From: UBA6164 sp963979005
GTDB lineage: Bacteria > Patescibacteriota > Gracilibacteria > BD1-5 > UBA6164
Reading direction: 5' to 3'
Length of the DNA: 11,538 nucleotides
NCBI GenBank assembly: GCA_963979005.1
Contig: CAXBVF010000032.1
Coordinates: forward strand, 1 to 11,538
Below are positions 1 to 8,427 of the stretch, in pieces. The number at the start of each line of letters is the position of its first letter. The first letter of the stretch is position 1. A program made the translations under genes and the position numbers. Under the pieces are notes generated by a model. It saw only the letters and a program-made list of their open reading frames with translations, was not told the DNA's origin and made no database searches.

Positions 1-647
1 TTTTCAGAACATAAGTACCAATCTTTGTGTTCATATTTAGCTGGATTAGATTTTGCTTGTTCTAAATTTTCAGCTGGTGGAACTATAACATCTGATCAAA
101 ATAAATCATTATTTGGCCAGTTAGCAGGTGTAGCTCTTTTGTGAGTTGCTGTCATTTGTAATGAATCAACTAATCTAAGAATTTCATCTATATTTCTACC
201 ATTAGACAGTGGATAATACATAAGTGCTGCTATTTTTCCATCTGGATTAATTACAAATACCGCTCTAACCGTATGAGAATTATCAGCACTAGGTTGTAGC
301 ATACCATAATTTACTGCTATTGATGGATCAGCAATTATAGGGAATTCTATATCAACATTAAGTTTATCTTTTATATTATGAACCCATGCTATATGTGAAT
401 GAATACCATCAACTGAATAACCTATTAAATCTACATTTCTCTTATCAAATTCAGATTTTTTATCTTGAAATCCTACAAATTCTGTAGTACAAACTGGTGT
501 AAAATCAGCTGGATGTGAGAATAAAACTACCCATCTACCCTTATAATCCTCTGGGAAGTTAATAGCTCATGTAGTAGAAGGTCCAGAAAATGCTGGAGCA
601 TTTTCACCAATTAAAGGAATTCTTGGCATATTTAAATTATTTTCCAT
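1..647 (-). CDS. Peroxiredoxin, Prx6/1-Cys type (3' end outside the window)
   Basis: Thiol peroxidase that reduces hydrogen peroxide and organic peroxides in the cytoplasm. Read with TGA = Gly, 215 codons are visible. The peroxidatic motif PADFTPVC (residues 46-53) fits PxxxTxxC with Cys53 as the attacking thiol, followed by TTE, which is typical of the Prx6 branch. The conserved Arg128 lies in TVRAVF. Near the edge KDWYLC (Cys213) matches the C-terminal cysteine of archaeal-type Prx6 proteins. Two glycines (G27, and one in LFGSD) are TGA; the other nine are GGN, unlike neighbouring genes, which suggests high expression or a different history. The start is placed at 645-647; an in-frame ATG at 654-656 would add three residues, and neither has a Shine-Dalgarno sequence. 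A good promoter and a Fur/PerR-like box lie upstream, so peroxide- or metal-responsive control is inferred. Family assignment is firm. Confidence 0.95.
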
Positions 648-719
648 GTTTATCATAGTTAAGTTATATAAAAAGAAATATAGCTCATATAATAATCATT
701 TATTTTAAATAAAAATCAT

Positions 720-738
720 AATGAGAATAATTCTCATT
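720..738. promoter_or_regulatory. Fur/PerR-family operator-like palindrome
   Basis: A perfect 19-bp palindrome centred on 729. Its core TGAGAATAATTCTCA has the 7-1-7 layout of Fur-superfamily boxes (consensus TGATAATnATTATCA). It begins 3 nt downstream of the peroxiredoxin -10 box and covers the expected transcription start, where a bound repressor would block initiation. PerR control of peroxiredoxins is established in other bacteria; which regulator acts here is inference. Confidence 0.72.
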
Positions 739-741
739 TAG

Positions 742-769
742 AGAATATTACTTTTTTGTTTTATGTCAA
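742..769 (-). promoter_or_regulatory. Promoter of the peroxiredoxin gene
   Basis: The minus strand has a perfect -35 TTGACA (764-769), a 16-nt gap and a -10 TATTCT (742-747). Transcription should start near 735, inside the Fur/PerR-like palindrome, giving a leader of about 90 nt. Confidence 0.65.
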
Positions 770-781
770 ATTTTAAATTTT

Positions 782-817
782 AAAAAAGAATTAAATATAT
801 TAATTTAATTCTTTTTT
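782..817 (-). terminator. Rho-independent terminator of the repeat-protein gene
   Basis: A 15-bp inverted repeat (782-796 with 803-817, 6-nt loop) ends in a T run on the minus strand. The TAA stop (805-807) lies within the stem, so terminator and stop overlap. Confidence 0.7.
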
Positions 818-2898
818 GGTATTTTTTCTGGACTTACTTTTAATCCTAAAAAATTAAAAACTCTCTGTAGCTCCACTAAACTTACTATTGCTCATTTATG
901 ATCTCAAAGACCATTTTCTCTATTAAATTTTCAACCAGGAAAATTTTGTAGATAACTACTCCATGTACTATTTCATTTTGCTTCTCAAAAATACCATATT
1001 CTATTTTTTTCATATATATTTGATTCATTTGCTAATCTATCTTTATAGCTTGCTAAAAGTAATCATAACCCTATTATTTCTTTTTCATCACTAGCTACTT
1101 TTAATCATAATATTTCAAACATCTTCTTTAATTCTATAGGATTTGTTATAGTTCCCTGTTCATTTCAAATTTTATTATCCCTATTAAATTCTGTATTTGG
1201 ATATGATACTAATTCACTCCAAAAGCGAGCTCATCTTGCATAAGCAAAATACCATATTCATTTTCTATTATATATATTTGCTTCTTTTTCTAATTTTTCT
1301 TTCATTAACTCTATTATTTTTCACCACCTTACTTTTTCTTGTTTAGGAGTAGCAACTTTTAATCCTAATTTTTTAAACATCTTCTTTAAATCATTAGGAT
1401 TACTTATAGCTCATTTAGTACTTCAAATTTTCCATTCTTTTAAAGTCCTAACATTTGGAAAAGATGGTAATTCAGTCCATGTATTACTACCTTTTGCATC
1501 TCAAAAATACCATATTCCTTTTATCCTATATATATTAGCTTCTTCTGCCAATTCTTTTTCTTTAGCTTCTATTATTTTTCACCACCTTACTTTTTCTTGT
1601 TTAGATGTAGCTACTTTTAGTCATAATTTATCAAACATTTTACTTAATTTCCTTGAATTTGAAATAGATCATGAGGCATTACAAATATTGTGTTTTTTAT
1701 TAAATTCTGTATTTGGATAGTATTGTAGAAATACCCAAGAATCTATACCTTTTGCATCTCAAAAATACCATATTTCTTCTTCTTTATATATATTTGCCTC
1801 ATCTGCTAACTTTTGTTCATGTTTTTCTAAATTTCTTCACCATCTGTCAGTTTCTTCTTGCTCTGTTGCTACATTTATTCATAATTTATAAAATAATATT
1901 TTTAAATCTCTAGAATTCCTTATAGATCATCTTTGGTCTCAAATATCATTATCTTTATTAAATCATGCATTCGGGAAATTTCTTAATGCTGACCATTTAT
2001 GAGCTCAATATGCATCTCAAAAATACCATTTTCAATCCTCAAAAAATATATTTGCATCATTTTCTAGTAATTCCTTTTTTGATTCTAAAAATTCTTGCCA
2101 TTTAAGGATATCCTTTAAGCTTACTACTCACTCAACATTTTTATGTGCAGAAATTTTGAAATCGGCTTTTAAACTATCTTGATTTTCAGTTAATATAGCC
2201 TCTTTTAAATTTTCTAAATATTTTTCAGAATATGGAATTTGTTTAGCAACTAATCATTCTATTTGTTCTCATTTCTCATAATTCTCAAATTTTTCTATCC
2301 TAATAATTCAATCATAAACAAAAGTAGCTTGTCATATCTCATCAGAAATAAGAACCGTCTTATCTATATTTCATTCAGAAATATAAATTATTTTATATGG
2401 ATATTGTCTCATTATATCCTTATCTATTTTTTCTTCATATATAAGCAAATCTTCTATATTGATATTAATTAGTAATAATATATTTAAAAATTGTCTATAC
2501 TTATCTACACTCTCTTTTCCCTCTACAAATTCTCAAGATCATGCTTTCATATTAGTTAAACATAAAGCAGGTAGAATACTAAATTTTAATTTTATTATCT
2601 CTTTATCTAATTTTTGTTCCAGTGCATCTAAAAACATATTTAATAAATCATCTACATCTTTAAAATCAGTCTCTCAAAAATACATATTTTCATATCTCTT
2701 TAAAACCTTAAGACCATATTCTCCATCTATTTCATTTTTTTTTCATTTATAGGATTCTTTTGATAATTCTACTAATCATATAACTTTATCTAAAAATAAA
2801 TCTTGTGCAGATATAACATCTTCACTAGAAATAATTTTTTCTATTTTTTTAAGATTATTTAATAACTTTGTTCTATTTCTTTGACTTAAATATACCAT
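805..2898 (-). CDS. Unknown 697-residue protein with five 86-residue WYFG repeats
   Basis: Not recognised. With TGA = Gly it is open from ATG (2896-2898) to TAA. Residues 1 to about 261 are a unique, mostly helical region rich in Glu and Lys. From about 262 to 691 come five repeats, each built as: a charged helix (RWGKIIE...LAEEANIY), a WYFGDAKG core, an FPN turn, an IG...G.I.N stretch, and an LKKMFKKLGLKVA segment. The core Trp falls at residues 291, 377, 463, 549 and 635, always 86 apart, with no insertion or deletion. No signal peptide or membrane segment is seen, so a cytoplasmic scaffold or binding role is possible but unproven. At matching repeat positions glycine is TGA in some copies and GGA or GGT in others, while the core Trp is always TGG. 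It has its own promoter and terminator, and is divergent from the GGCT-like gene. Confidence 0.88.
826..2115 (-). repeat. Five in-frame tandem repeats of 258 bp
   Basis: Five units of exactly 258 bp encode the 86-residue repeats. The WYF codons begin (minus strand) at 2028, 1770, 1512, 1254 and 996. The three upstream copies keep nearly the same 18-base core around WYFGDA. Two blocks, 1310-1346 and 1568-1604, are identical over 37 bp one period apart, which points to recent duplication or gene conversion. Unit boundaries are set by my choice of phase. Confidence 0.9.
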
Positions 2899-2938
2899 AA
2901 TAACTGAAGTATTTAATTAATTGTAATACATTGCTATT

Positions 2939-2966
2939 ATTTTAAGTATTAATTTCTAATTGTCAA
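2939..2966 (-). promoter_or_regulatory. Promoter of the repeat-protein gene
   Basis: Minus strand: perfect -35 TTGACA (2961-2966), 16-nt gap, -10 TAAAAT (2939-2944, five of six matches). The leader would be about 35 nt. No Shine-Dalgarno sequence precedes the ATG. Confidence 0.65.
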
Positions 2967-3000
2967 GTATCTGATTTCTATGTTTTTTTTCAAAATAGTC

Positions 3001-3028
3001 TTGTATTAATATAAATTATAAATATATT
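3001..3028 (+). promoter_or_regulatory. Possible promoter of the GGCT-like gene
   Basis: TTGTAT (3001-3006), 16-nt gap and TATATT (3023-3028, five of six). The -35 is weak, but the spacing matches the other promoters in the window. The leader would be about 25 nt. Confidence 0.4.
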
Positions 3029-3058
3029 TTTTTCAATTATTTAAATAGATATACAAAG

Positions 3059-3658
3059 ATGAAATTATTAACTTGGGATGATATTCTAAATATTGATGAA
3101 AAAAGTATTAAATTAATATGATATTGAAGCCTATTAAACGAAAATACTCACCATGAAAAACATAATTATAAAGCAGTTATTTTTTACTGATTCAAAAGAG
3201 TTTATAATTTAAAAATAATAAATGATTTTATAAATAAAAAATCTGTTAGTTACTTATGACAGTATTGAATTACATGTGAAGAAAAAATAAAATCTCTAAT
3301 AAATAATAATATTTGTGCTCTAAACTGTGTATGCACATGAAATACCAGTGAGATCGTTAATTGATTATGCTTAGAAATAGAAAAAAATGATTTATTAGAT
3401 TATAGTATTAGAGAAAAACAATATAATTTAGTGGAAACAAAATATGATTATGTTTGCCCTAAAACATGAAAAATAGAAAAAACTACTGAAATAGCTTATG
3501 TATTAGTTGCAAAAGATGAAGAAATAATAGCAAATTGAATTCCATTTGATAAATATCATTCAAATACTAGAAATTGAGCCTATAAATTATGAGAATATTT
3601 CTGAAAAATGTTTGACGAAACAACTTATAATGTATTATGAGAATTAGTTAAAAAATAG
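3059..3658 (+). CDS. Gamma-glutamylcyclotransferase-like (GGCT-fold) protein
   Basis: A 199-residue protein (TGA = Gly) with the family's landmarks. The N-terminal IGYGSLLN (residues 20-27) is the substrate-binding YGSL loop, with both of its glycines coded by TGA. AVIFYGFKRVYN follows (39-50), then CALNCV (86-91) and VNGLCLEI (100-107). REKQY (118-122) corresponds to the family's RExxY, where Glu119 would be the catalytic acid. Known members cyclise gamma-glutamyl amines or glutathione-derived peptides to 5-oxoproline, or act in related amide chemistry; the exact substrate cannot be read from sequence. Length fits the family. The first half is Cys-poor, but Cys86, 90 and 92 cluster near the core. 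It stands alone, divergent from the repeat-protein gene. Its TAG stop forms the left end of a palindromic terminator shared with the next gene. Confidence 0.8.
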
Positions 3659-3688
3659 AGAAAAATAATTATTTTTCTCTATTTTTTT
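3656..3688. terminator. Bidirectional terminator built from two stop codons
   Basis: A perfect 26-bp palindrome (3656-3681) is followed by T7 on the plus strand and T6 on the minus strand. Its first three bases are the TAG stop of the plus-strand gene and its last three are the TAG stop of the minus-strand gene. Confidence 0.85.
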
Positions 3689-4698
3689 AATTCTAAATTA
3701 ATTTTAGAATTTTGAAGCATATTATATTCTAATATTAATTCTTCTAAATTTCTAGTTCAGACCTTATCTAATATCCTTTTAAAATGTTCAGAGTTTATAT
3801 ATTCAGATTTAATATATAATTCTACTATGCTTCAACTAATAGCAACAAAAAAATACTTTGTATCTAATTTATTAGATTTTATAGTATGTCATAGAGTTCT
3901 TCTATCTATAATATCATTAAAATAATTAATAAATCATACTACAGATTTCTTAGCGTCATCTAGCACAATTTCTGATTCTACTGTATTAGAAAATTTAAGT
4001 TCTAAATTAGCGTATAAATCTTTATCAGTTTTTTCTTTTAACTTTTCTTTTCTGGCATCATTTGAACTTTTATCCACTTCAGGAATATTATATCATAGTA
4101 AGCTAATCATTTTATCAAACCTTTTTCAATTTACTGATTTGATATTATAAGTCTCAAATAATCATTTAAACAAATCTATAAAATTTAATCACTCACAGAA
4201 TTCATACTTATCTCATTTATTATCATATATTTCTTTTAAACTCTTATAATTATTTATTCACTTTGATTCAAAAATATCACATACATTTTCTTTTAATGAT
4301 TTGAATCATAAAAGATTTGAAACTTTTAGTACACTCATTAAATATATAGCACTATTTTTTGTTTTTAATTTTTTTCTGATAATTTGATCAAAACTTAGAT
4401 CCAATTTATTAATAAAACTAGGTTTGATTGCCCCTTCTGGATTATTATTTTTCCATTTGTTTATTTTTTTTAGATGGAATACCATATCTATAGTTCTATT
4501 TATTCAATTTAATGAGAAGATCTGTACTAATTCCTGATCATTTGGTATTTTACAAATTCTCTTAGTTTTAGTTCACTCAAAAATAACTGAGTTAGTAACT
4601 TTAGTTGAAACTCAGTTAATTGTTTGATTTATATTATTTGATTTAGTTACTAAAACTCATTTATCAGTAACAGAAAATTGTCTATCTATAGTCCTCAT
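3679..4698 (-). CDS. Unknown 339-residue protein
   Basis: Not recognised. It is open from ATG (4696-4698) to TAG (3679-3681) with TGA = Gly, and the many in-frame TGAs fit the coding style of its neighbours. Residues 1 to about 50 are rich in Thr, Val and Asn (VLVTKSN, VSTKVTNS) and may form beta strands. The rest is lysine- and glutamate-rich and looks helical, including a charged stretch (ARKEKLKEKTDKD) near residues 220-235 that may form a short coiled coil. No signal peptide, membrane span or catalytic motif is visible. A strong promoter lies upstream and a bidirectional terminator downstream, so it is a single-gene unit. Probably lineage-specific; function unknown. Confidence 0.82.
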
Positions 4699-4727
4699 TT
4701 GAGTTTATTAAAATTTAACTTGTATTT

Positions 4728-4755
4728 ATTATACATATATTTATATAGATGTAAA
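4728..4755 (-). promoter_or_regulatory. Promoter of the 339-residue unknown gene
   Basis: Minus strand: -35 TTTACA (4750-4755, five of six), 16-nt gap, perfect -10 TATAAT (4728-4733). The leader would be about 23 nt with no Shine-Dalgarno sequence. Confidence 0.65.
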
Positions 4756-4779
4756 GAATTATGATAATCAAGATAATAT

Positions 4780-4807
4780 TTGCTTATTGTACTAATCAAT
4801 ATATAAT
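4780..4807 (+). promoter_or_regulatory. Promoter of the prohibitin-like gene
   Basis: TTGCTT (4780-4785), 16-nt gap and perfect TATAAT (4802-4807). The expected start near 4814 leaves a leader of about 27 nt. It sits 24 nt from the divergent promoter at 4728-4755, so the two may compete. Confidence 0.6.
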
Positions 4808-4840
4808 TTTGCTTATAATTTATTAAATAATAATTAATAT

Positions 4841-5794
4841 ATGTTTCAAAATATACAAAGTAATGATATCAATAAAATAAAATGATTAGTTAAAGTAGTA
4901 ATTTCTATTGTTGTGTTAATTATTTTATTCAGTCTCTTAAATCCACTAGTTGTTATAGAAGCTTGAAATAGATGAGTAGTTTTCTCAAAATTTGGATGAG
5001 TAAAACCTATAGCTTTATGAGAATGAATTCATTTAAGAATTCCTCTTATAGAAAATATTCAACAAATGAATGTTAGAACACAAAAAATACTTTTTACAAA
5101 TAGCCCTGAAAAATATCCAGATATAGATAACGTAAGAGCTAGGTTAGATAGTGCTTCAAGTGATTTACAAGATGTTTATGTAGATACAATAGTTACTTAT
5201 AGCCTAAGCAAAGAAAATGTAGCTAAAATATACCAAAATGTATGACTTGATTATGAATCTAAAAAAGTTATACCACTTATCATAAATAGTATAAAAACTC
5301 ATACTGCAAAATTTAAAGTTTCTGAAATATTAACAAATAGGGAAAAAATAAAAGAAGCAGTCGAAGCAGAATTAACAGAATGATTTATGAAAGAAGGAAT
5401 AATATTAGAATGAGTTAGTTTAGCTGATTTTAATTTTAATTTAGAATTTAAAAAATCTATAGAAGAAAAGCAAATAGCAGAACAAAAAATGGAAAAAGAA
5501 AAATACGAACTTGAAAGAATAGCTATACAAGCCCAACAAAAAGTTAAGGAAGCAGAAGCTGATGCAGAAGCTAAAGTTAAAAGAGCTGAATGAGAGAAAA
5601 AAGCAAAAATATTAGAATGAGAAGGTATTGAGAGCTATAATAAATTAATAAAACAAGAACTTTCAGATTCTGTACTTAATTATAAAACATTAGAAAATGA
5701 ATTAAAAGCAATTGAAAAATGGAAATGAGATTATCCAACTTACTATATGTGAGGAGAATGATGAGCTATTCCATTAATAAATATTTGAAAGTAA
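4841..5794 (+). CDS. Prohibitin-like SPFH/Band 7 membrane protein
   Basis: A 317-residue protein (TGA = Gly). One membrane span covers residues about 16-33 (LVKVVISIVVLIILFSLL). It is followed by the classic SPFH entry VVIEAGNRGVVFSKFGGV (37-54) and then IHLRIPLIENIQQMNVRTQK. A long charged coiled coil, about 206-266 (KVKEAEADAEAKVKRAEGEKKA), promotes ring-like assembly in this family, and the C-terminal KW.GDYPTYYMGG resembles the prohibitin tail. Prohibitins form large membrane-bound complexes that organise membrane domains and modulate AAA proteases; the bacterial role here is inferred. Sixteen of twenty glycines are TGA, the heaviest use I counted. The start is firm: an in-frame TAA lies two codons upstream. 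It ends at a strong terminator facing the small basic gene. Confidence 0.92.
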
Positions 5795-6047
5795 AAAAAG
5801 TGGGACTGTTATAAGTCCCTCTTTTTTTAAAAACAAATCAGTAATAGTGGGTCCTCCATGACTCTTCTTTAGGTTCAGTAACCTTCAATGGATGTGGAGA
5901 ATTGCTTCCAAATAAAGGTGAATTTTTCCCCTTTATTTTTGGTCCTTTATCTACCATTACTTTTTTAAATGTTTTCTTTCCCCCCCCTTTTTTACCTTGA
6001 CGAACTATATTCTTCTTCTGCTTAGTAATTTTCTTTTGTTTTGCCAT
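5766..6047 (-). CDS. Small very basic protein; possible stop lost to the TGA = Gly code
   Basis: Not recognised. The first 69 codons (5841-6047) encode a Lys/Gly-rich, probably nucleic-acid-binding peptide: MAKQKKITKQKK, then GKKGGGKK, then a proline-containing tail ending WRTHYY. An in-frame TGA follows at 5838-5840. Under the standard code this is a natural stop just before a terminator. Under this genome's code it is Gly and the frame runs on through the terminator to TAG (5766-5768), 93 residues in all, overlapping the end of the prohibitin gene. The first 69 codons contain no TGA; all glycines are GGN, and CGT, AAG, CAG and ACC are used more than in neighbours. It has an excellent Shine-Dalgarno AGGAG 7 nt before ATG and a near-consensus promoter, so strong expression is likely. 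A G8 run lies mid-gene. That it is a gene is fairly sure; the end is not. Confidence 0.6.
5793..5828. terminator. Bidirectional terminator between prohibitin and small basic gene
   Basis: GGGACT (5802-5807) pairs with AGTCCC (5814-5819) around a 6-nt loop. It is flanked by A7 and T7 tracts, so it works from both sides. The stem is the most GC-rich of the window's terminators. Confidence 0.85.
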
Positions 6048-6054
6048 TAGTTTT

Positions 6055-6059
6055 CTCCT
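6055..6059 (-). promoter_or_regulatory. Strong Shine-Dalgarno site of the small basic gene
   Basis: AGGAG on the minus strand, 7 nt before the ATG. Most other genes in the window have no visible ribosome binding site, which makes this one stand out. Confidence 0.8.
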
Positions 6060-6084
6060 AACTTTTGATTTTTTTGGTAATCAA

Positions 6085-6112
6085 ATAATAATAGAAAATA
6101 AGTGTATGTCAA
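6085..6112 (-). promoter_or_regulatory. Promoter of the small basic gene
   Basis: Minus strand: perfect -35 TTGACA (6107-6112), 16-nt gap, -10 TATTAT (6085-6090, five of six). The leader would be about 30 nt, ending with the strong Shine-Dalgarno site. Confidence 0.75.
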
Positions 6113-6122
6113 TATCTAATTT

Positions 6123-6164
6123 AAATAATAAAAGATAGCAAATATCTATTAGTTTTTATTATTT
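6123..6164 (-). terminator. Weak AT-only inverted repeat downstream of the PBP gene
   Basis: An 11-bp inverted repeat (6123-6133 with 6154-6164) with a 20-nt loop lies just after the PBP stop. It has no GC in the stem and no clear T run, so termination is only possible. Confidence 0.35.
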
Positions 6165-6171
6165 TAACTAC

Positions 6172-8418
6172 TTAGTCCTTCTTCCACTTTTCAATTTCTA
6201 AATCTTTATGAGCAAAATCCATAAAATCTCTCATTATTGGTCATGCTCATGTTAATCAATATGCTTTTATTTTCAGTTCCTCTCAAGAGGTATTTCATGC
6301 CCAAACAACAGTAGTGATTGATGGTGTATATCATACTGTCCATAAATCTTTTGGTAATATAGTATCCTCTTCATCATCTATCTCTTTTTTATATTGTTTA
6401 CTAGAAGTTCAAGTTTTTGCAGCCATTTGTCTACCAGGAATTGCTAAAAAATAATTCCAGCCCCATGGTCTATCATTTATATTTGATAATATAGAATTTA
6501 TTTGATAAGTATATTTTTGTTCTAATACCCTTTGTCATATTTTATTCTCATTTGTTTCAATAATATTTCATTTTGAGTCTATTATTTTTAATATAGAAGT
6601 TATTTCATTCTTAATTCATGAATTTGCAAAAACAGAATAAGCACTAGCTAACTCAAAAGGAGTAATTTGAACAGTTCACAATGCCATTGGTGCTGCGTAT
6701 ACATAGTTATATCCATTTTTTTCTTTAAACTCATTTTTGAAATCTATCAAACTTTTCATTCAAAAAGGAGTTAAAAATTTTATTATTTCTTCTTCCTCTC
6801 AAGCTGCATAATAATTTTTTACAGCAGGTATATTTCTAGAATAATTTAAGGCCTTTGATAATGTCATTTTTCACATATATTTTCAATCTGAATTATTTGG
6901 TGTGTAATCTCAAGGAAAAGTGAATTTTGCATCAGTAAAAATAGTATATTTAGTAAATCATTCCTTTATCATAGATAACATATAAATGAATGGTTTAAAA
7001 GTACTACCAGGTTGTAGTCTTGCAAAAATCATATTATTATAACCCCCATTACTTTTATCAAAATAATCTACTCATCATACCATTGATATTATCTCACCAG
7101 TTTTATTATCCAAGCTAATTAAAGCAGCATTTTTTGCTCAAAATTTTTCTATATTTGTAACTACTTGTTTTTCTATTAATTCTTGAGCTTTATCTTGTAA
7201 TAAAGGATTAATTGTCGTATATATTTTATATCAACCTGTCTCAATCTCTTCTTTTCAATATTTTTCAAATAAATTATCCCTAATATAGATTACAAAATGG
7301 GGATATCTTATAGCATCTGTGTATTCATTAAACTCAAATCCAAAGGATCAAATTATAGCTTGTTTATATTCTTCAAATGTAATATATTTATCTTCTAACA
7401 TTCTTCATAATATATAATCTTTTCTTCATGTTTTATACTCTATATAAGAATCTTTATATTCAATAGATATAGAATTTAAAAATAATAATAACTTATTAAA
7501 TTTAACATTTGTACATCATAATTCATCTACAAAAAAATTATATGATTTTATATTACGATAATTAATTCAGCATATTTTTAAATAACTTCAAGCATTCACT
7601 GCATCTAATTTATCAAAAAAAGTAGTTAATTTATTTACTTCATTATCTTTATTATCTAAATCATTTTTTGATAGTATTTTTATAGAACTACCTGAGTTAT
7701 TCAAAATTAATGGATAACCTAATAATGCATACTTATTATTATAAGGAGATAATCAAGTAGGAGCTTTAGGTAAAGAAGAAAGTATGCTTGATTCTAATAT
7801 ATTTAACTCTGATGCTTTTATTCAAAAATAAGTTTGAGAAGCTTGCTCTACTCAATATGAGTTTCATCAAAAAAATATTTTATTTAAATATAGTTCTAAA
7901 ATATCTTTTTTATCAAAAATTGAGTTTAGTTCAATTGATAAATATAGTTCTTTTATTTTTCTTTCTATGGTTCTTTCATCTGTTAAATATGTTACTCTAG
8001 CTAATTGCTGAGTTATTCAAGAAGTTCAGGAAATACTACTTCATTTCAATAATCAATTAAAAATTGCCCTAATAATTCATATACTATCATATCATGGATT
8101 AGACCAAAACCTCTTATCCTCAGAAGCAATAATAGCATTTATCATATTTATATTTATTTCTTCATATGGAACATAAGTTCTTTTTTCCAAATATATTTTA
8201 TATAGCTCTCATCAAGTTCTATCATATATTATTGATGATTCTGGTAAAGGTATTGTTTTATAATCTTTTACATCAGGAAATGGTCATAAACTATTTAAAT
8301 AATTTAAAAACAAAAATAATGAAATAAAACTAAGAATTATTAAACACAAAAAAATTAATATAATTTTTGATATTATATTATATTTATTTATAAAAGATTT
8401 TGTGTTTGTGTTTAGCAA
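6172..8418 (-). CDS. Class A penicillin-binding protein (GT51 transglycosylase + transpeptidase)
   Basis: Bifunctional peptidoglycan synthase of 748 residues (TGA = Gly) that polymerises lipid II and crosslinks the stem peptides outside the membrane. A membrane anchor lies at about 19-38. The GT51 domain shows EDKRFW (Glu100 is the catalytic acid; the usual His of EDxxFxxH is Asn), GTSGITQQLAR (131-141), RKIKELYLSIEL and ILELYLNKIFFG. The transpeptidase domain shows STFK (Ser472 nucleophile, Lys475), SRN (Ser527-Asn529) and KTGT (from Lys668), whose glycine is TGA. About 100 residues (roughly 230-330) are inserted between the domains. There is no in-frame ATG before the anchor. TTG (8416-8418) is the best start, preceded only by a stop and non-start codons; an ATG inside the GT domain would delete the anchor. 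Divergent from the SGNH lipoprotein gene. Confidence 0.93.
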
Positions 8419-8427
8419 TTTTTTAAA

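Noticed and set aside
826..2115. CRISPR array or MORN repeats
   Set aside because: The period is 258 bp, coding and divergent at the DNA level; the protein motif lacks the MORN YxGxW spacing of about 23 residues.
1713..2752. Short plus-strand ORFs (1713-1913, 2263-2472, 2459-2752), and likewise 7788-8000 and 9783-10022
   Set aside because: They lie antisense within long minus-strand genes that are coherent under TGA = Gly; hydrophobic, low-complexity shadows with no own signals.
4570..4680. Small palindromes such as TTTAGTTACTAAA near the start of the 339-residue gene as an operator
   Set aside because: They lie within the coding region and are explained by Thr/Val-rich codons in AT-rich DNA.
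6411..6420. Mycoplasma-type code (TGA = Trp)
   Set aside because: TGA occupies the Gly of KTGT, GDS and P-loop motifs, and Trp is coded by TGG throughout.
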